In this document: positions 1 through 7,992 of the stretch, piece by piece
How positions within the stretch are numbered: position 1 is the first letter of the stretch
How the letters are laid out: every line of letters starts with the position of its first letter
Assembly: GCF_036378875.1 (NCBI RefSeq)
Contig: NZ_DASUVO010000153.1
Span: 124,001 to 188,000 of the forward strand
From: Actinophytocola sp036378875
GTDB taxonomy: Bacteria; Actinomycetota; Actinomycetes; Mycobacteriales; Pseudonocardiaceae
DNA: 64,000 nt
Reading direction: 5' to 3'
Notes under the pieces: model-generated
Database searches by the model: none
The model's input: the letters and a program-made list of their open reading frames with translations, nothing else
Told to the model about the DNA's origin: nothing
Program-made: the position numbers and the translations under genes

Positions 1-978
1 GTCAGCGTCCTGGCCGCGGCCGACCACGTTGCCGCCCTGCTTCAGCGAGTAGGTGCGGTTCGAACCGTCGTCGAGCTGCAGGCTCGCGTTCAGCTGGCGC
101 GGGCCGGTCTGCACGGCAGGCGGCGCGTAGCCCTGCTGGGCGTACGGGTCACCCTGGCCGTAACCGCCCTGCTGGCCGTAGCCCTGCTGTTGCTGGCCGT
201 AGCCCTGGTCGTAGCCGCCTTGCTGGCCGTAACCCTGGTCGTACCCTTGCTGGCCGTAGCCCTGCTGTTGCTGGCCGTAACCCTGGTCATAGCCGCCCTG
301 CTGCTGGCCATACCCCTGGTCGTAGCCCTGCTGGCCGTAGCCCTGCTGTTGCTGGCCGTAGCCCTGGTCGTAACCCTGCTGCTGGCCGTAACCCTGGTCG
401 TAGCCACCTTGCTGCTGGCCGTAACCCTGGTCGTAGCCACCTTGCTGCCCGTAGCCCTGGCCTTGCTGGCCATAGCCGTACTGCTGTCCGTAAGGATCGC
501 CCTCGGGCGGTTGGCCGTAGCCGGGAGGCTGGCTCATGGATCGGTCTCCTGCGTTGCGGGGTTGTGCCGGCCGTGCGTGTCCGGGTGCCCTGGCCGGAGC
601 CTTGACGTCCGGGTCGACGGTCGAGCGTATTCGGAACTGTCCGGTGTGCAGCGCGTCGGAGCGCTCCAGGGAGACTACGACGTCACCGTATGTGTCCCAC
701 TGCTGCTCCGCGAGATATTCCTCGACACAGTCCGCGAGCAGCGCGGTAGTGCGGTCCTCTTCTCCGGCGAAGTTACCGAAGTCCTGAGCTCCCAGTTGCA
801 CTATGTAGTGATTGGGGGCCAGGAGCCGGCCACCGGCCAGCTCACGAAGATTGACCTCACCATCACGCAGCAGCGCCTGCGCCAGTTCCTGGGGCACCAC
901 ACTGCCACCGAACACACGCGCGAAGGTGTTGCCCACAGCGTTCTCCAACTTACGGTTCAGCCGCTGCCCGAGGCCCAT
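1..978 (-). CDS. fhaA: FhaA-type protein: DUF3662 domain, Tyr/Gly/Gln repeat linker, start of FHA domain (3' end outside window)
   Basis: The reading frame opens at ATG 978 after a GAGGAGGG ribosome site and is still open at base 1, giving 326 codons in view. The N-terminal ~125 residues (starting MGLGQRLNRKLENAVGNTFA) match the DUF3662/FhaA_N domain. Residues ~150-280 are a low-complexity linker with seven YDQGYGQQ units. The last visible residues (RTYSLKQGGNVVGRG) are the first strand and ligand loop of an FHA domain. In mycobacteria FhaA is a phosphothreonine-binding partner of the PknA/PknB kinases, acting on peptidoglycan synthesis at the membrane. The gene lies head to head with tRNA-Leu, an arrangement also known in Mycobacterium, so pstP/rodA/pbpA/pknA/pknB are expected just left of the window (inference). 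The repeat length is the unusual part. Confidence 0.93.
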   Translation of the reverse strand, partial: MGLGQRLNRKLENAVGNTFARVFGGSVVPQELAQALLRDGEVNLRELAGGRLLAPNHYIVQLGAQDFGNFAGEEDRTTALLADCVEEYLAEQQWDTYGDVVVSLERSDALHTGQFRIRSTVDPDVKAPARAPGHARPAQPRNAGDRSMSQPPGYGQPPEGDPYGQQYGYGQQGQGYGQQGGYDQGYGQQQGGYDQGYGQQQGYDQGYGQQQQGYGQQGYDQGYGQQQGGYDQGYGQQQQGYGQQGYDQGYGQQGGYDQGYGQQQQGYGQQGGYGQGDPYAQQGYAPPAVQTGPRQLNASLQLDDGSNRTYSLKQGGNVVGRGQDAD

Positions 979-1091
979 GGGTCCCTCCTCTCACGTGTGC
1001 TCCTCGGTCGATCGTATCTGGGTCCGAGCCCAAGGACAGGGCGATGTGCAAACCAGATCGACGACCGTGTACGCTTCGCTTCGCACCACTC

Positions 1092-1174
1092 GGGCGAGTG
1101 GCGGAATGGCAGACGCGCACGGTTCAGGTCCGTGTGTCCGTAAGGACGTGGGGGTTCAACTCCCCCCTCGCCCA
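1092..1174 (+). tRNA. tRNA-Leu, anticodon CAG
   Basis: The acceptor stem GGGCGAG (1092-1098) pairs exactly with CTCGCCC (1167-1173), followed by discriminator A. The anticodon loop reads TTCAGGT, giving CAG. A long class II variable arm (TGTCC/GGACG) and a GGGGGTTCAACTCCCCC T-arm are present, as expected for leucine tRNA. CCA is not fully encoded: the 3' end continues as CCC. The gene is divergent from fhaA, and a double-hairpin element begins about 60 bases after its 3' end. Confidence 0.96.
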
Positions 1175-1236
1175 CCCGATCGCTGGGCTCGGCTGTTCGC
1201 CGGGCACGGCTTCCGTCTTGGCGATCATCGTCATTC

Positions 1237-1288
1237 TTTGTGGGGGCCGAGCCCCCACACCCCCAGCCGGGGCTCGCCCCGGACCCCA
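1237..1288 (+). repeat. Double-hairpin element 3' of tRNA-Leu (copy A)
   Basis: There are two adjacent GC hairpins. The first is GTGGGGGC-CGA-GCCCCCAC (1240-1258), a perfect 8-bp stem with a 3-nt loop. The second is CCGGGG-CTCG-CCCCGG (1267-1282). The stretch TTTGTGGGGGC...GGACCCC aligns along its length with the reverse complement of 57109-57165, which sits just 3' of tRNA-Gly. It may terminate or help process the tRNA transcript. There is no U-tract after the second stem. Function is inferred; the repeat itself is seen. Confidence 0.7.
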
Positions 1289-1966
1289 TCGTTCTGGGTC
1301 ACCTCGGGCATCCTTCTCTTCACTCTTCGGTGCTTGACCTGGGGCTCCTCGTGCTCCGCACATCGAGGTTACGTGTGTGTTGGGGCTCGGGGGACGTGGG
1401 CGGATTTCATATTTGGGGTTGTCTGCTTCGTGGTCTTGGGGTGGCTCCTCTTTGGGCTTGTCTGACCTTTGAAGTTTTATTCTCTTGTCGTTTTCGTTGT
1501 GTTCGTCACTTTACGGGTGACAAGTCGCGAGTTGGTCTCGGTGGGGGGTTGATCGTGACCGCTTCCTGCCTTTGTGGGGTGGGTGTTTGTTTGGGTTTCA
1601 ACCGCTGATCGGGTGGTTTGGGGTGTTGTGTCGGTGAGTGGGGGTTCGGGTGGGTGTTGTCGGGTGTGTTGATCTTCTTTGCTGGTCGGGGCCGTTTGTG
1701 CAAATTGCGGGGGGCAACTTTGTGTGTTGTGGTGAGTTCAGCCGGTCGGCGGAAGACTCACCCAGACGGCCGCATTGTCGGGCCGAAGTCTCAATGCCGA
1801 TCGTCGACCGGTCACCGACCGCTCAGCGCCGCCGGTCGCAGGAAGGGGGGTTTCGTCTGCGGTTGGTGGGGTGCTGGCTGGTAGGCCAGTCATGTAACCA
1901 AAAACGTCGTGGTTGGCAGGGGATGGCACGCCAACGCTCGCGGCGGTACCGGAGAGGGCTGGGTTC
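1289..1966. other. Gene-free, G+T-skewed intergenic region
   Basis: Roughly 680 bases without a convincing gene. From about 1330 to 1740 the + strand is very rich in G and T and poor in A and C, unlike the flanking coding DNA. Short ORFs here (for example 1240-1608 and 1618-1884) have neither codon bias nor a ribosome site, and their translations are low-complexity. No terminator, tRNA or repeat beyond the tRNA-linked hairpins was recognised. Confidence 0.6.
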
Positions 1967-2581
1967 GTGACGGGCATACCAGGACGCACGGCGGTTTCGG
2001 ACAACTTGACGGCGGTGCCATCGCCGCTCGTCCCTCCGGTCGAGTTGCCGGCAAAGGTCGATGAGCTGGCCACCGCCGCGGCGCGTGACCTCGGGTGGCA
2101 GGGGATCGTGCTCCCCGAGATGAAGCTGCTCGGCCGGCGGATCTCTCTCGTCGCCCAGCTCATGCCAGACGCCCACGCCGAGCGGATCTGCCTCGGGCAG
2201 GCTCCCGAGGTCGACCGGGCCACCGTGGCCACCTGGGTGTGGCCGGAGTTCACCGGACGGGTCCCGGCGCCTGCCGTGCGCATCGTCGGCGCTCTCGCCG
2301 TCGCTCGGCACTGGCGGACCGGGCTCATCAACGCCGTGCCGTTCCTGCGGTACTGCGACGCCGCGATGGTGCTGCCCATGTCGGTCGTGATCACCAACGA
2401 CTACCTGGTCAACTGTCTGCCGCGTGCTCGTGCCTACGGCGTTGGTATCGCGTCCGCCGCCCCGGGCCCCGAGGTCCGCATGGACCTGCCCGGGCGTGCC
2501 GACCGCGTGCCGGCCGATGTCGACGCCACCCACCGCTGGCTGAACGAGCTGGCCTACGAGCAGATCCTCGCCGCCGCGTGA
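1967..2581 (+). CDS. Conserved hypothetical protein, 204 aa
   Basis: An actinobacterial-looking soluble protein that I do not recognise. GTG 1967 is preferred because GGAGAGG lies about nine bases upstream; a TTG at 1913 in the same frame would add 18 residues of poor composition. The sequence has strong third-position GC bias, no signal peptide, no clear transmembrane segment, and a hydrophobic stretch around AAMVLPMSVVITNDYLVNCL. Its stop overlaps the GTG of the next gene (GTGA), so the two are translationally coupled. A function linked to the downstream NAD(P)-binding protein is possible but not shown. Confidence 0.75.
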   Translation: MTGIPGRTAVSDNLTAVPSPLVPPVELPAKVDELATAAARDLGWQGIVLPEMKLLGRRISLVAQLMPDAHAERICLGQAPEVDRATVATWVWPEFTGRVPAPAVRIVGALAVARHWRTGLINAVPFLRYCDAAMVLPMSVVITNDYLVNCLPRARAYGVGIASAAPGPEVRMDLPGRADRVPADVDATHRWLNELAYEQILAAA

Positions 2582-3237
2582 GGGTTGTCATAGCGGGCGG
2601 TCACGGCAAGATCGCCCTCCGGTTGACCAAGCTGCTTGCCGAGCGCGACGACACCGTGATCGGCATCGTGCGTAATCCAGATCACGTCGAGGACGTCGCG
2701 GCCGCCGGTGGCGAGGCGCTCGTGCTCGACCTCGAGGAGACCGCGGTCGAGGACGTGGCGGCCGCCATGGCTGACGCTGACGCCGTGGTCTTCGCGGCCG
2801 GCGCCGGGCCGGGCAGCGGCGCCGAGCGCAAGGACACCGTCGACCGGGCCGCCTCCGTGCTCCTCGCCGACGCGGCCGAGCAGGCAGGCGTTCGACGGTT
2901 CGTGCAGGTCAGCGCCATGGGACTGAGCCGGGCCGAAGACCCCGACGTCGATCCTGTCTTCGCCGCCTACCTGCGCGCCAAGGACGCCGCGGACCAGGAC
3001 GTCATGGCCCGCGACGGGCTCGACTGGACGATCCTGCGGCCCGGACTCCTCACCGACGATCCCGGGACCGGCAAGGTCCAGCTCGCCGAGGACGTCGGCG
3101 GTGGCGTGGTTCCCAGAGACGACGTGGCCACCGTGCTCGTCGCCGTGCTCGACCGGCCGGACACCGCCGGCCACGTGTACGAGCTGGTCGGCGGAGACAC
3201 CCCGGTCGACGAGGCGCTAGACGCCCAGGACGCGTGA
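2578..3237 (+). CDS. NAD(P)H-binding atypical SDR (YwnB/NmrA-like), 219 aa
   Basis: The N-terminal VVIAGGHGKIALRLTKLL is a Rossmann G-x-x-G-x-[IV]-A nucleotide-binding loop of the atypical SDR (SDR5/NAD-binding_10) type. The motif RRFVQVSAMGL follows, then WTILRPGLLTDDPGTG, the usual signature of this family. The canonical YxxxK is replaced by YLRAKDAAD, which still supplies Tyr and Lys. The length fits single-domain members (~210-220 aa). The start overlaps the previous stop by four bases. The 3' end overlaps the convergent FAD oxidase gene by 21 bp. The substrate is unknown; flavin or quinone-type reductases and redox sensors occur in the family. Confidence 0.85.
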   Translation: MRVVIAGGHGKIALRLTKLLAERDDTVIGIVRNPDHVEDVAAAGGEALVLDLEETAVEDVAAAMADADAVVFAAGAGPGSGAERKDTVDRAASVLLADAAEQAGVRRFVQVSAMGLSRAEDPDVDPVFAAYLRAKDAADQDVMARDGLDWTILRPGLLTDDPGTGKVQLAEDVGGGVVPRDDVATVLVAVLDRPDTAGHVYELVGGDTPVDEALDAQDA

Positions 3238-4530
3238 CAGGTACGGGTTCACGAACTTGCCGTCCGGGTCGAGTGAGGCCCGCAGCGCCGTGAACTCGTC
3301 GAACCTCGGGTAGCGCTCCCGCAGCACGGACGCGTCCAGCGAGTGCATCTTCCCCCAGTGCGGCCGCCCGCCGACCGTGCCGGCGATCGACTCGAACAGA
3401 TCGAAGTACTCCTGGTAGGGCATGCCGACGTACTGGTGGATCGCGATGTAGGCGGAGTCCCGCTCGTAAGCCGTCGACAGCCAGATGTCGTCCGCCGCCG
3501 CCACTCGGATCTCCACCGGGAACATCACCGGGTCCGCGAGTTTCGGCACCCGCGCCCGCAGCTCACCCAGCACGTCGGCGAGCGACTCCCTCGGCACCGC
3601 GTACTCCGACTCCACGAACCGCACGTTCCGGTTGGTCACGAAGACCCGGTGCGAAACGTCCGAATACGCCCGCGGTGACAGCACCGCCGACGACAAGCGG
3701 TTGAGCGGTCGCACAAGCGGACGAACGGCTCTTCCCACACGACAAACGGCGCCGAACACCGTGTTCTCCATGAGCTGGTACTCGAAGAACTGCCGTGACC
3801 TGGACAGCGGCTCCGGCACGGTGCCCGCCGGCAGCCGGTTGTTCCGCTTGGTCAGCGCGTTGCGGCCGTACGGGAACCAGTAGAACTCGAAGTGGTCGTT
3901 CTCCGCGCAGTTGTCGTCCAGGGCGGCCAGCACGTCGTCCAGCGGCTCCGGCCGTTCCTCGGCGGCCAGCACGAACGACTGCTCGGTCTGGAACGTCACC
4001 GTCGAGAGCACGCCGAACGCGCCGAGGCCGACCCGGCCGGCCGCGAACAGCTCCGGCCGCTCCTCCGGCGAGCACGTCACCACCGAGCCGTCCGCCAGCA
4101 CCAGCTCGAACCCGGCGACCTGCGTCGAGATGCCGCCGAACCGGGCGCCCGTGCCGTGCGTGCCGGTCGAGATGGCGCCCGCAATCGTTTGCGCGTCGAT
4201 GTCCCCCAGGTTGGTCATCGCGCGGCCCAGGCGGTCCAACTCGGCGTTCAGCTCTCGTAGCGTGGTGCCGGACCGCACCGTGACCAGGCCGGAAGCCGCG
4301 TCCGCCGAGACGACACCGGTCCACGCCGAGAGGTCGAGCGCCCGGTCGTGCGCCGCGCCGACCGCGGTGAACGAGTGGCCGCTGCCCCGGGCCCGCACGG
4401 TCCGTTTGGCGCCGGCTACCGCGGCGGACAGCTCGTCGAGGTCCCTGGGCCGCGCGACCTCGGTGGCGACCGCCGCCTCGGTACCGGCCCAGTTGCGCCA
4501 CGACGTCGTCGGGTTCGTCTCCACAGCCAT
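3217..4530 (-). CDS. FAD-linked D-arabinono/L-gulono-1,4-lactone oxidase-like protein, 437 aa
   Basis: VAO-type flavoprotein. An N-terminal FAD_binding_4 domain contains RARGSGHSFTAVG, where the His is the usual covalent FAD attachment site of aldonolactone oxidases, and the loop DAQTIAGAISTGTHGTG. The C-terminal ALO domain carries the HWGKMH motif. These enzymes oxidise aldonolactones or alditols (gulonolactone dehydrogenase, AldO). ATG 4530 is chosen because GGGAG precedes it; 32 further in-frame codons upstream look non-coding. The neighbouring SDR genes suggest a small redox block. The exact substrate cannot be read from sequence. Confidence 0.88.
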   Translation of the reverse strand: MAVETNPTTSWRNWAGTEAAVATEVARPRDLDELSAAVAGAKRTVRARGSGHSFTAVGAAHDRALDLSAWTGVVSADAASGLVTVRSGTTLRELNAELDRLGRAMTNLGDIDAQTIAGAISTGTHGTGARFGGISTQVAGFELVLADGSVVTCSPEERPELFAAGRVGLGAFGVLSTVTFQTEQSFVLAAEERPEPLDDVLAALDDNCAENDHFEFYWFPYGRNALTKRNNRLPAGTVPEPLSRSRQFFEYQLMENTVFGAVCRVGRAVRPLVRPLNRLSSAVLSPRAYSDVSHRVFVTNRNVRFVESEYAVPRESLADVLGELRARVPKLADPVMFPVEIRVAAADDIWLSTAYERDSAYIAIHQYVGMPYQEYFDLFESIAGTVGGRPHWGKMHSLDASVLRERYPRFDEFTALRASLDPDGKFVNPYLSRVLGV

Positions 4531-4580
4531 GGTTACTCCCGGGTAATAGCTCGCCAGGAGCAGAATCTTCGCAGGTTGAT

Positions 4581-5399
4581 TCAGGCGACGTCCGGGTGGT
4601 CGACGAGTTCGAGGCTGCGTCGCCACAACTCGTGCCGCGCGGCCGCGTCGTAGGCCTGCTCGTTGGCCCTGCTGTCCCGCTTCCGGTCGAAGAAACGGCC
4701 GGTCACGCCGTCGACGTCGGCGCCGACGGCCAGTCGGTAGGTCGCGTCGACACCCGTTTCGAGCGTGTCGACCGTGTGGCCGATCTCCTCGACGACCATC
4801 TTCGTCGGCATGTAGGTGGCGGGGTGCAGGCTGTTGACCGTGACCTCGCTCGCGGGCAGGCGGCCGGCCAGCTCGAAGCCGGACATGATCTGCGCGAGCT
4901 TGCTCTGCGAGTAGGCGCGGGCGCCGCTGTAGCCGCGCTCGATCATCAGGTCGTCGAAGTCGAGCGGGTGCTGACCGAGCGACGCGACGTTGACGATGCG
5001 GGCCGGTGCGGACTGCCGCAGCAGGGGCAGCAGCTCCAGTGTCAGCAGGAACCCGGCCAGATAGTTCACGGCGAACCGCAGCTCGTGGCCGTCCGCGCTG
5101 GTCTGCCGCGTGCGCCCGGTGGGCAGGCCACTTCCGACGCCGGCGTTGCTGACGAAGACGTCCAGCCGGTCGGTCAGACCCCGCACGTCCGCGGCGAGCT
5201 TGCGGACCTGGGCCAGCTCGGACAGGTCGGCCAGCACGGTGTGGACTCCTGAGCCGTGGGTGTCCCGGATGGCGGCTGCGGTCTCCGCGAGCCTGCCGGC
5301 GTCGCGGCCGTGCAGGATCAGCGTCGTGCCGTCGGCGGCGAGTCGGTCCGCGAGCGCGCGGCCAAGGCCATCAGTGGCGCCGGTGATGAAGACGGTCAT
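4581..5399 (-). CDS. SDR-family NAD(P)-dependent oxidoreductase, 272 aa
   Basis: Classical SDR features: TGATDGLGRALADRL nucleotide loop, DLSEL acidic residue, SNAGVGSG, catalytic Ser in NVASLGQ and YSQSKLAQ (Tyr, Lys). It resembles the retinol dehydrogenase/WW-oxidoreductase-like subgroup. The start codon overlaps the stop of the upstream TetR gene (ATGA), so regulator and enzyme are co-translated, and the enzyme is probably the regulator's target. The substrate is unknown. Confidence 0.87.
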   Translation of the reverse strand: MTVFITGATDGLGRALADRLAADGTTLILHGRDAGRLAETAAAIRDTHGSGVHTVLADLSELAQVRKLAADVRGLTDRLDVFVSNAGVGSGLPTGRTRQTSADGHELRFAVNYLAGFLLTLELLPLLRQSAPARIVNVASLGQHPLDFDDLMIERGYSGARAYSQSKLAQIMSGFELAGRLPASEVTVNSLHPATYMPTKMVVEEIGHTVDTLETGVDATYRLAVGADVDGVTGRFFDRKRDSRANEQAYDAAARHELWRRSLELVDHPDVA

Positions 5400-5989
5400 G
5401 GGGATGTCCTTCCGGAAATCAAGGTGACCAGTTCGTCGGCCAGTTGCTCGTCGGGCGGCCGGTCGGTGAGCAGCCGGTACCAGACGATGCCGAACACGGC
5501 GTCGATGACCGTGTCCGCGGACGCGCCGGCCGGCAGGTCGCCCCGGGCGGCCGCCCGGTCGATGAGCACGCGGAGCGCGTCCCGGCGGCGCTGGAGGAAT
5601 GCCGCCCAGAACCGTTTTCGGAACTCCGGGTCCAGCTGTGCCTGGGCCATGAGCGCTCGCAGCGCGTCCGCGACCGGGTGCCTGGCTGCCAGGGCGAAGC
5701 TGGCGACCACGAAGTGGCGCAGGTCGGCCGCGTAGCTCCCCTTGTCGGGGAGTGAGACGACCACGTCCGCCTTGATCGCCAGCGCCTCCAGCAGCACGTC
5801 GGCCTTCGACGGCCACCAGCGGTAGATCGTCTGCTTGCCGGCCCCGGACCGGGCCGCGATGCCCTCGATGGTGAGGCCCGCGTAGCCGAGCTCCGCGGTG
5901 AGCTCCAACGTCGCGACGAGGATCGCCTGCCGGCTCTCCTCGCTGCGCTTGCGTCCCGGTCGCACCGATTGTTCGTTCATCACCGCCAT
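5396..5989 (-). CDS. TetR/AcrR-family transcriptional regulator, 197 aa
   Basis: The N-terminal HTH reads LGYAGLTIEGIAARSGAGKQ followed by TIYRWWPSKADVLLEAL, a near-consensus TetR DNA-binding domain. The C-terminal ligand domain resembles TetR_C_16. ATG 5989 gives MAVMNEQ; ATG 5980 (MNEQ) is an equally possible start, and neither has a strong ribosome site. The gene is divergent from an SDR at 6040. The 50-bp gap holds a perfect GAACCG-N3-CGGTTC inverted repeat, the probable operator, so this regulator may control both flanking SDR genes and itself. Confidence 0.92.
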   Translation of the reverse strand: MAVMNEQSVRPGRKRSEESRQAILVATLELTAELGYAGLTIEGIAARSGAGKQTIYRWWPSKADVLLEALAIKADVVVSLPDKGSYAADLRHFVVASFALAARHPVADALRALMAQAQLDPEFRKRFWAAFLQRRRDALRVLIDRAAARGDLPAGASADTVIDAVFGIVWYRLLTDRPPDEQLADELVTLISGRTSP

Positions 5990-6003
5990 GCTAGCGTAAT
6001 TTT

Positions 6004-6018
6004 GAACCGAGACGGTTC
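6004..6018. promoter_or_regulatory. Candidate TetR operator between divergent genes
   Basis: GAACCG (6004-6009) and CGGTTC (6013-6018) form a perfect 6+3+6 inverted repeat. A further GGTTC follows at 6019-6023. It sits between the TetR start (5989) and the SDR ribosome site AGGAGG (about 6029), where a bound repressor would block both promoters. Operator function is inferred from position and symmetry. Confidence 0.6.
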
Positions 6019-6039
6019 GGTTCGAATTAGGAGGACAGC

Positions 6040-6750
6040 ATGAGCACCGCACTCGTCGTCGGCGGCACCTCCGGTGTCGGCCTGGCCACGGCCCGCCGCC
6101 TGCGGGCGCACGCGACCGTGCACGTGGTTGGCCGGAACTCCGAGCGCCTGGACAGCGTCGCCCTCTCCGATCCGGAGTTGATCGGCCACCAGGCCGACGG
6201 CGGCGACCACAGAGCCATCACCGCGGTCGCCGAGACCATCGGCACGATCGACTGGCTGGTCGTCACGCTCGGCGGCACCGACGGTCTCGGCCCCATCGGC
6301 ACGCTGGATCTCGACACGCTCCGCCACGCGTTCGACGCCAAGTTCTGGGGCCACGTCACGACCGTCCAGGCAGTGCTGCCCCACCTCGCGCCCACCGGCT
6401 CGATCACCGTGGTCAGCGCGGCCACGGCGCGGGCGGGCATGCCGGGCACCGCCGGTATCGCGGCCGTCAACGGGGCGGTCGAGTCGCTCGTGAAGCCGCT
6501 CGCCGTCGAACTCGCGCCCATCCGCGTCAACGGCGTGTCACCCGGCCTGGTCGACACGCCCTGGTGGGACGTCATGCCGGAGAGCGGACGCCGGGCCTAC
6601 TTCGCGCAGGCCGCGCAGGTGCTGCCGGCCCGCCGGGTGGCGACCGCGGACGACGTCGCCGAGGTCGTGGCCATGGCCGCCACCAACGTGAACCTGACCG
6701 GCACCATCATCGAGGCGGATGGTGGCGCGCGGCTGGTGTCGCTGACGTGA
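6040..6750 (+). CDS. SDR-family protein lacking the catalytic Tyr-x-x-x-Lys, 236 aa
   Basis: The Rossmann motif VVGGTSGVGLATARRL, catalytic-region VVSAATARAG and SDR C-terminal VNGVSPGLVDTPWW are all clear. Where a classical SDR has YxxxK the sequence reads GIAAVNGAVESLVK: Tyr is replaced by Ile and Lys by Asn. Relatives with YxxVN at this point exist, but loss of Tyr as well predicts altered or no dehydrogenase activity. A strong AGGAGG site lies 6-7 bases upstream of ATG. The gene is divergent from the TetR gene across the candidate operator and is the likely regulated target. Confidence 0.88.
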   Translation: MSTALVVGGTSGVGLATARRLRAHATVHVVGRNSERLDSVALSDPELIGHQADGGDHRAITAVAETIGTIDWLVVTLGGTDGLGPIGTLDLDTLRHAFDAKFWGHVTTVQAVLPHLAPTGSITVVSAATARAGMPGTAGIAAVNGAVESLVKPLAVELAPIRVNGVSPGLVDTPWWDVMPESGRRAYFAQAAQVLPARRVATADDVAEVVAMAATNVNLTGTIIEADGGARLVSLT

Positions 6751-6771
6751 GCGTGGCCGTACCGTTGGTAT

Positions 6772-7992
6772 GTGCCAGACGAAACGTTGCGTGCCCGCCT
6801 CGACGCGGCCACCAAGCAACTCGAAGCCCCGCTCGCGATCGTCGACCTCGACGCGTTCGACCGTAACGCCGACGACCTGGTGCGGCGTGCTGCCGGGCGG
6901 CCCATCCGGATCGCCAGCAAGTCCGTCCGCGTCCGGCACCTGATCGAGCGGGTGCTGCGTAAGGACGGCTTCGCCGGTGTCATGGCGTACTCGCTGCCCG
7001 AGGCGCTGTGGCTGGCACATGGGTGGGCCGGCGGCGACCTGGCCGACGTCGACATCCTCGTCGCGTACCCGACCGTCGACCACACCGCGCTGCGGGAGCT
7101 GGCGGCCGACGACCACGCCAGAGGGCTGGTCACGATCATGGTCGACTCAGTGGCGCATCTGGACATCGTGGACGCCGCGCTCGGCACCGGTCACCCCGAG
7201 ATCCGGGTCTGCCTCGAGTTGGACGTGGCGTGGCGGCCGGTGTTCGGCCGTGACATCGCTCACGTCGGCACCCGTCGCTCGCCCGTCTTCACCCCGGCGC
7301 AGGCGCGGGCGCTCGCCACGGAGATCCGGGACCGGTCGGGTTTCCGGCTCGTGGGGCTCATGGGTTATGAGGGCCAGATCGCGGGACTCGGTGACCAGCC
7401 GGCCGGCAAACCGCTGATGGGCGCGGTGCTGCGCTGGATGCAGGACCGTTCGGCGCACGAGTTGGCCGCTCGCCGTGCGGAGGCTGTACACGAGATCAAG
7501 AAGGTCGCCGACCTGGAGTTCGTCAACGGCGGCGGCACGGGCAGCATCGAGACGACCGGCTTCGACCAGTCGGTCACCGAGGTCGCGGCGGGCTCCGGCC
7601 TGGTCGGGCCGACCCTGTTCGACAACTACCGGCGGTTCACCCCGGCGCCCGCGGTGCTGTTCGCGTTGCCGGTGGTCCGCAAGCCCAGGAAGCGCACGGC
7701 CACGCTGTTCTCCGGTGGCTACATCGCGTCCGGGCCTGCTGGCAAGGACCGCACGCCGACGCCGTACCTGCCAACCGGCCTGTCGCTGATCGCCACAGAA
7801 GGCGCCGGCGAGGTCCAGACCCCGGTGAACGGTCGCGCGGCGAAGGACCTGCGCGTGGGCGACCGCGTGTGGCTACGGCACACCAAGGCGGGTGAGCTGG
7901 CGGAGCGGTTCACCGAGTACCACGTGCTGACCGGCGACCGCGTGACCGCGACCGTGCCCACCTACCGTGGTGAGGGGCAGTGTTTTGGCTAG
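6772..7992 (+). CDS. PLP-dependent fold-type III enzyme (amino acid deaminase/D-threonine aldolase-like), 406 aa
   Basis: The N-terminal alanine-racemase-type barrel contains LAIVDLDAFDRNADDL and PIRIASKSVR, where the Lys in ASKSVR is the expected PLP Schiff-base residue. NGGGTGSIE is a phosphate-binding loop. The C-terminal D-serine dehydratase-like beta domain contains LRVGDRVWLRHTKAGEL with metal-type His residues. Enzymes of this architecture act on D-amino acids or D-hydroxy-amino acids. The start is GTG 6772, only 21 bases after the SDR stop, so co-transcription is likely. Its TAG stop shares the palindrome CTAG with the stop of the convergent TetR gene. Confidence 0.85.
   Translation: MPDETLRARLDAATKQLEAPLAIVDLDAFDRNADDLVRRAAGRPIRIASKSVRVRHLIERVLRKDGFAGVMAYSLPEALWLAHGWAGGDLADVDILVAYPTVDHTALRELAADDHARGLVTIMVDSVAHLDIVDAALGTGHPEIRVCLELDVAWRPVFGRDIAHVGTRRSPVFTPAQARALATEIRDRSGFRLVGLMGYEGQIAGLGDQPAGKPLMGAVLRWMQDRSAHELAARRAEAVHEIKKVADLEFVNGGGTGSIETTGFDQSVTEVAAGSGLVGPTLFDNYRRFTPAPAVLFALPVVRKPRKRTATLFSGGYIASGPAGKDRTPTPYLPTGLSLIATEGAGEVQTPVNGRAAKDLRVGDRVWLRHTKAGELAERFTEYHVLTGDRVTATVPTYRGEGQCFG

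Noticed and set aside
130..500. Tandem repeats considered as a CRISPR array
   Set aside because: Units are irregular, lack unique spacers, and translate on the - strand as YDQGYGQQ repeats inside FhaA.
190..1143. 317-codon hydrophobic + strand ORF resembling a membrane protein
   Set aside because: The Leu/Ala/Val stretch is the complement of the Gln/Tyr/Gly repeat; it also runs into tRNA-Leu.
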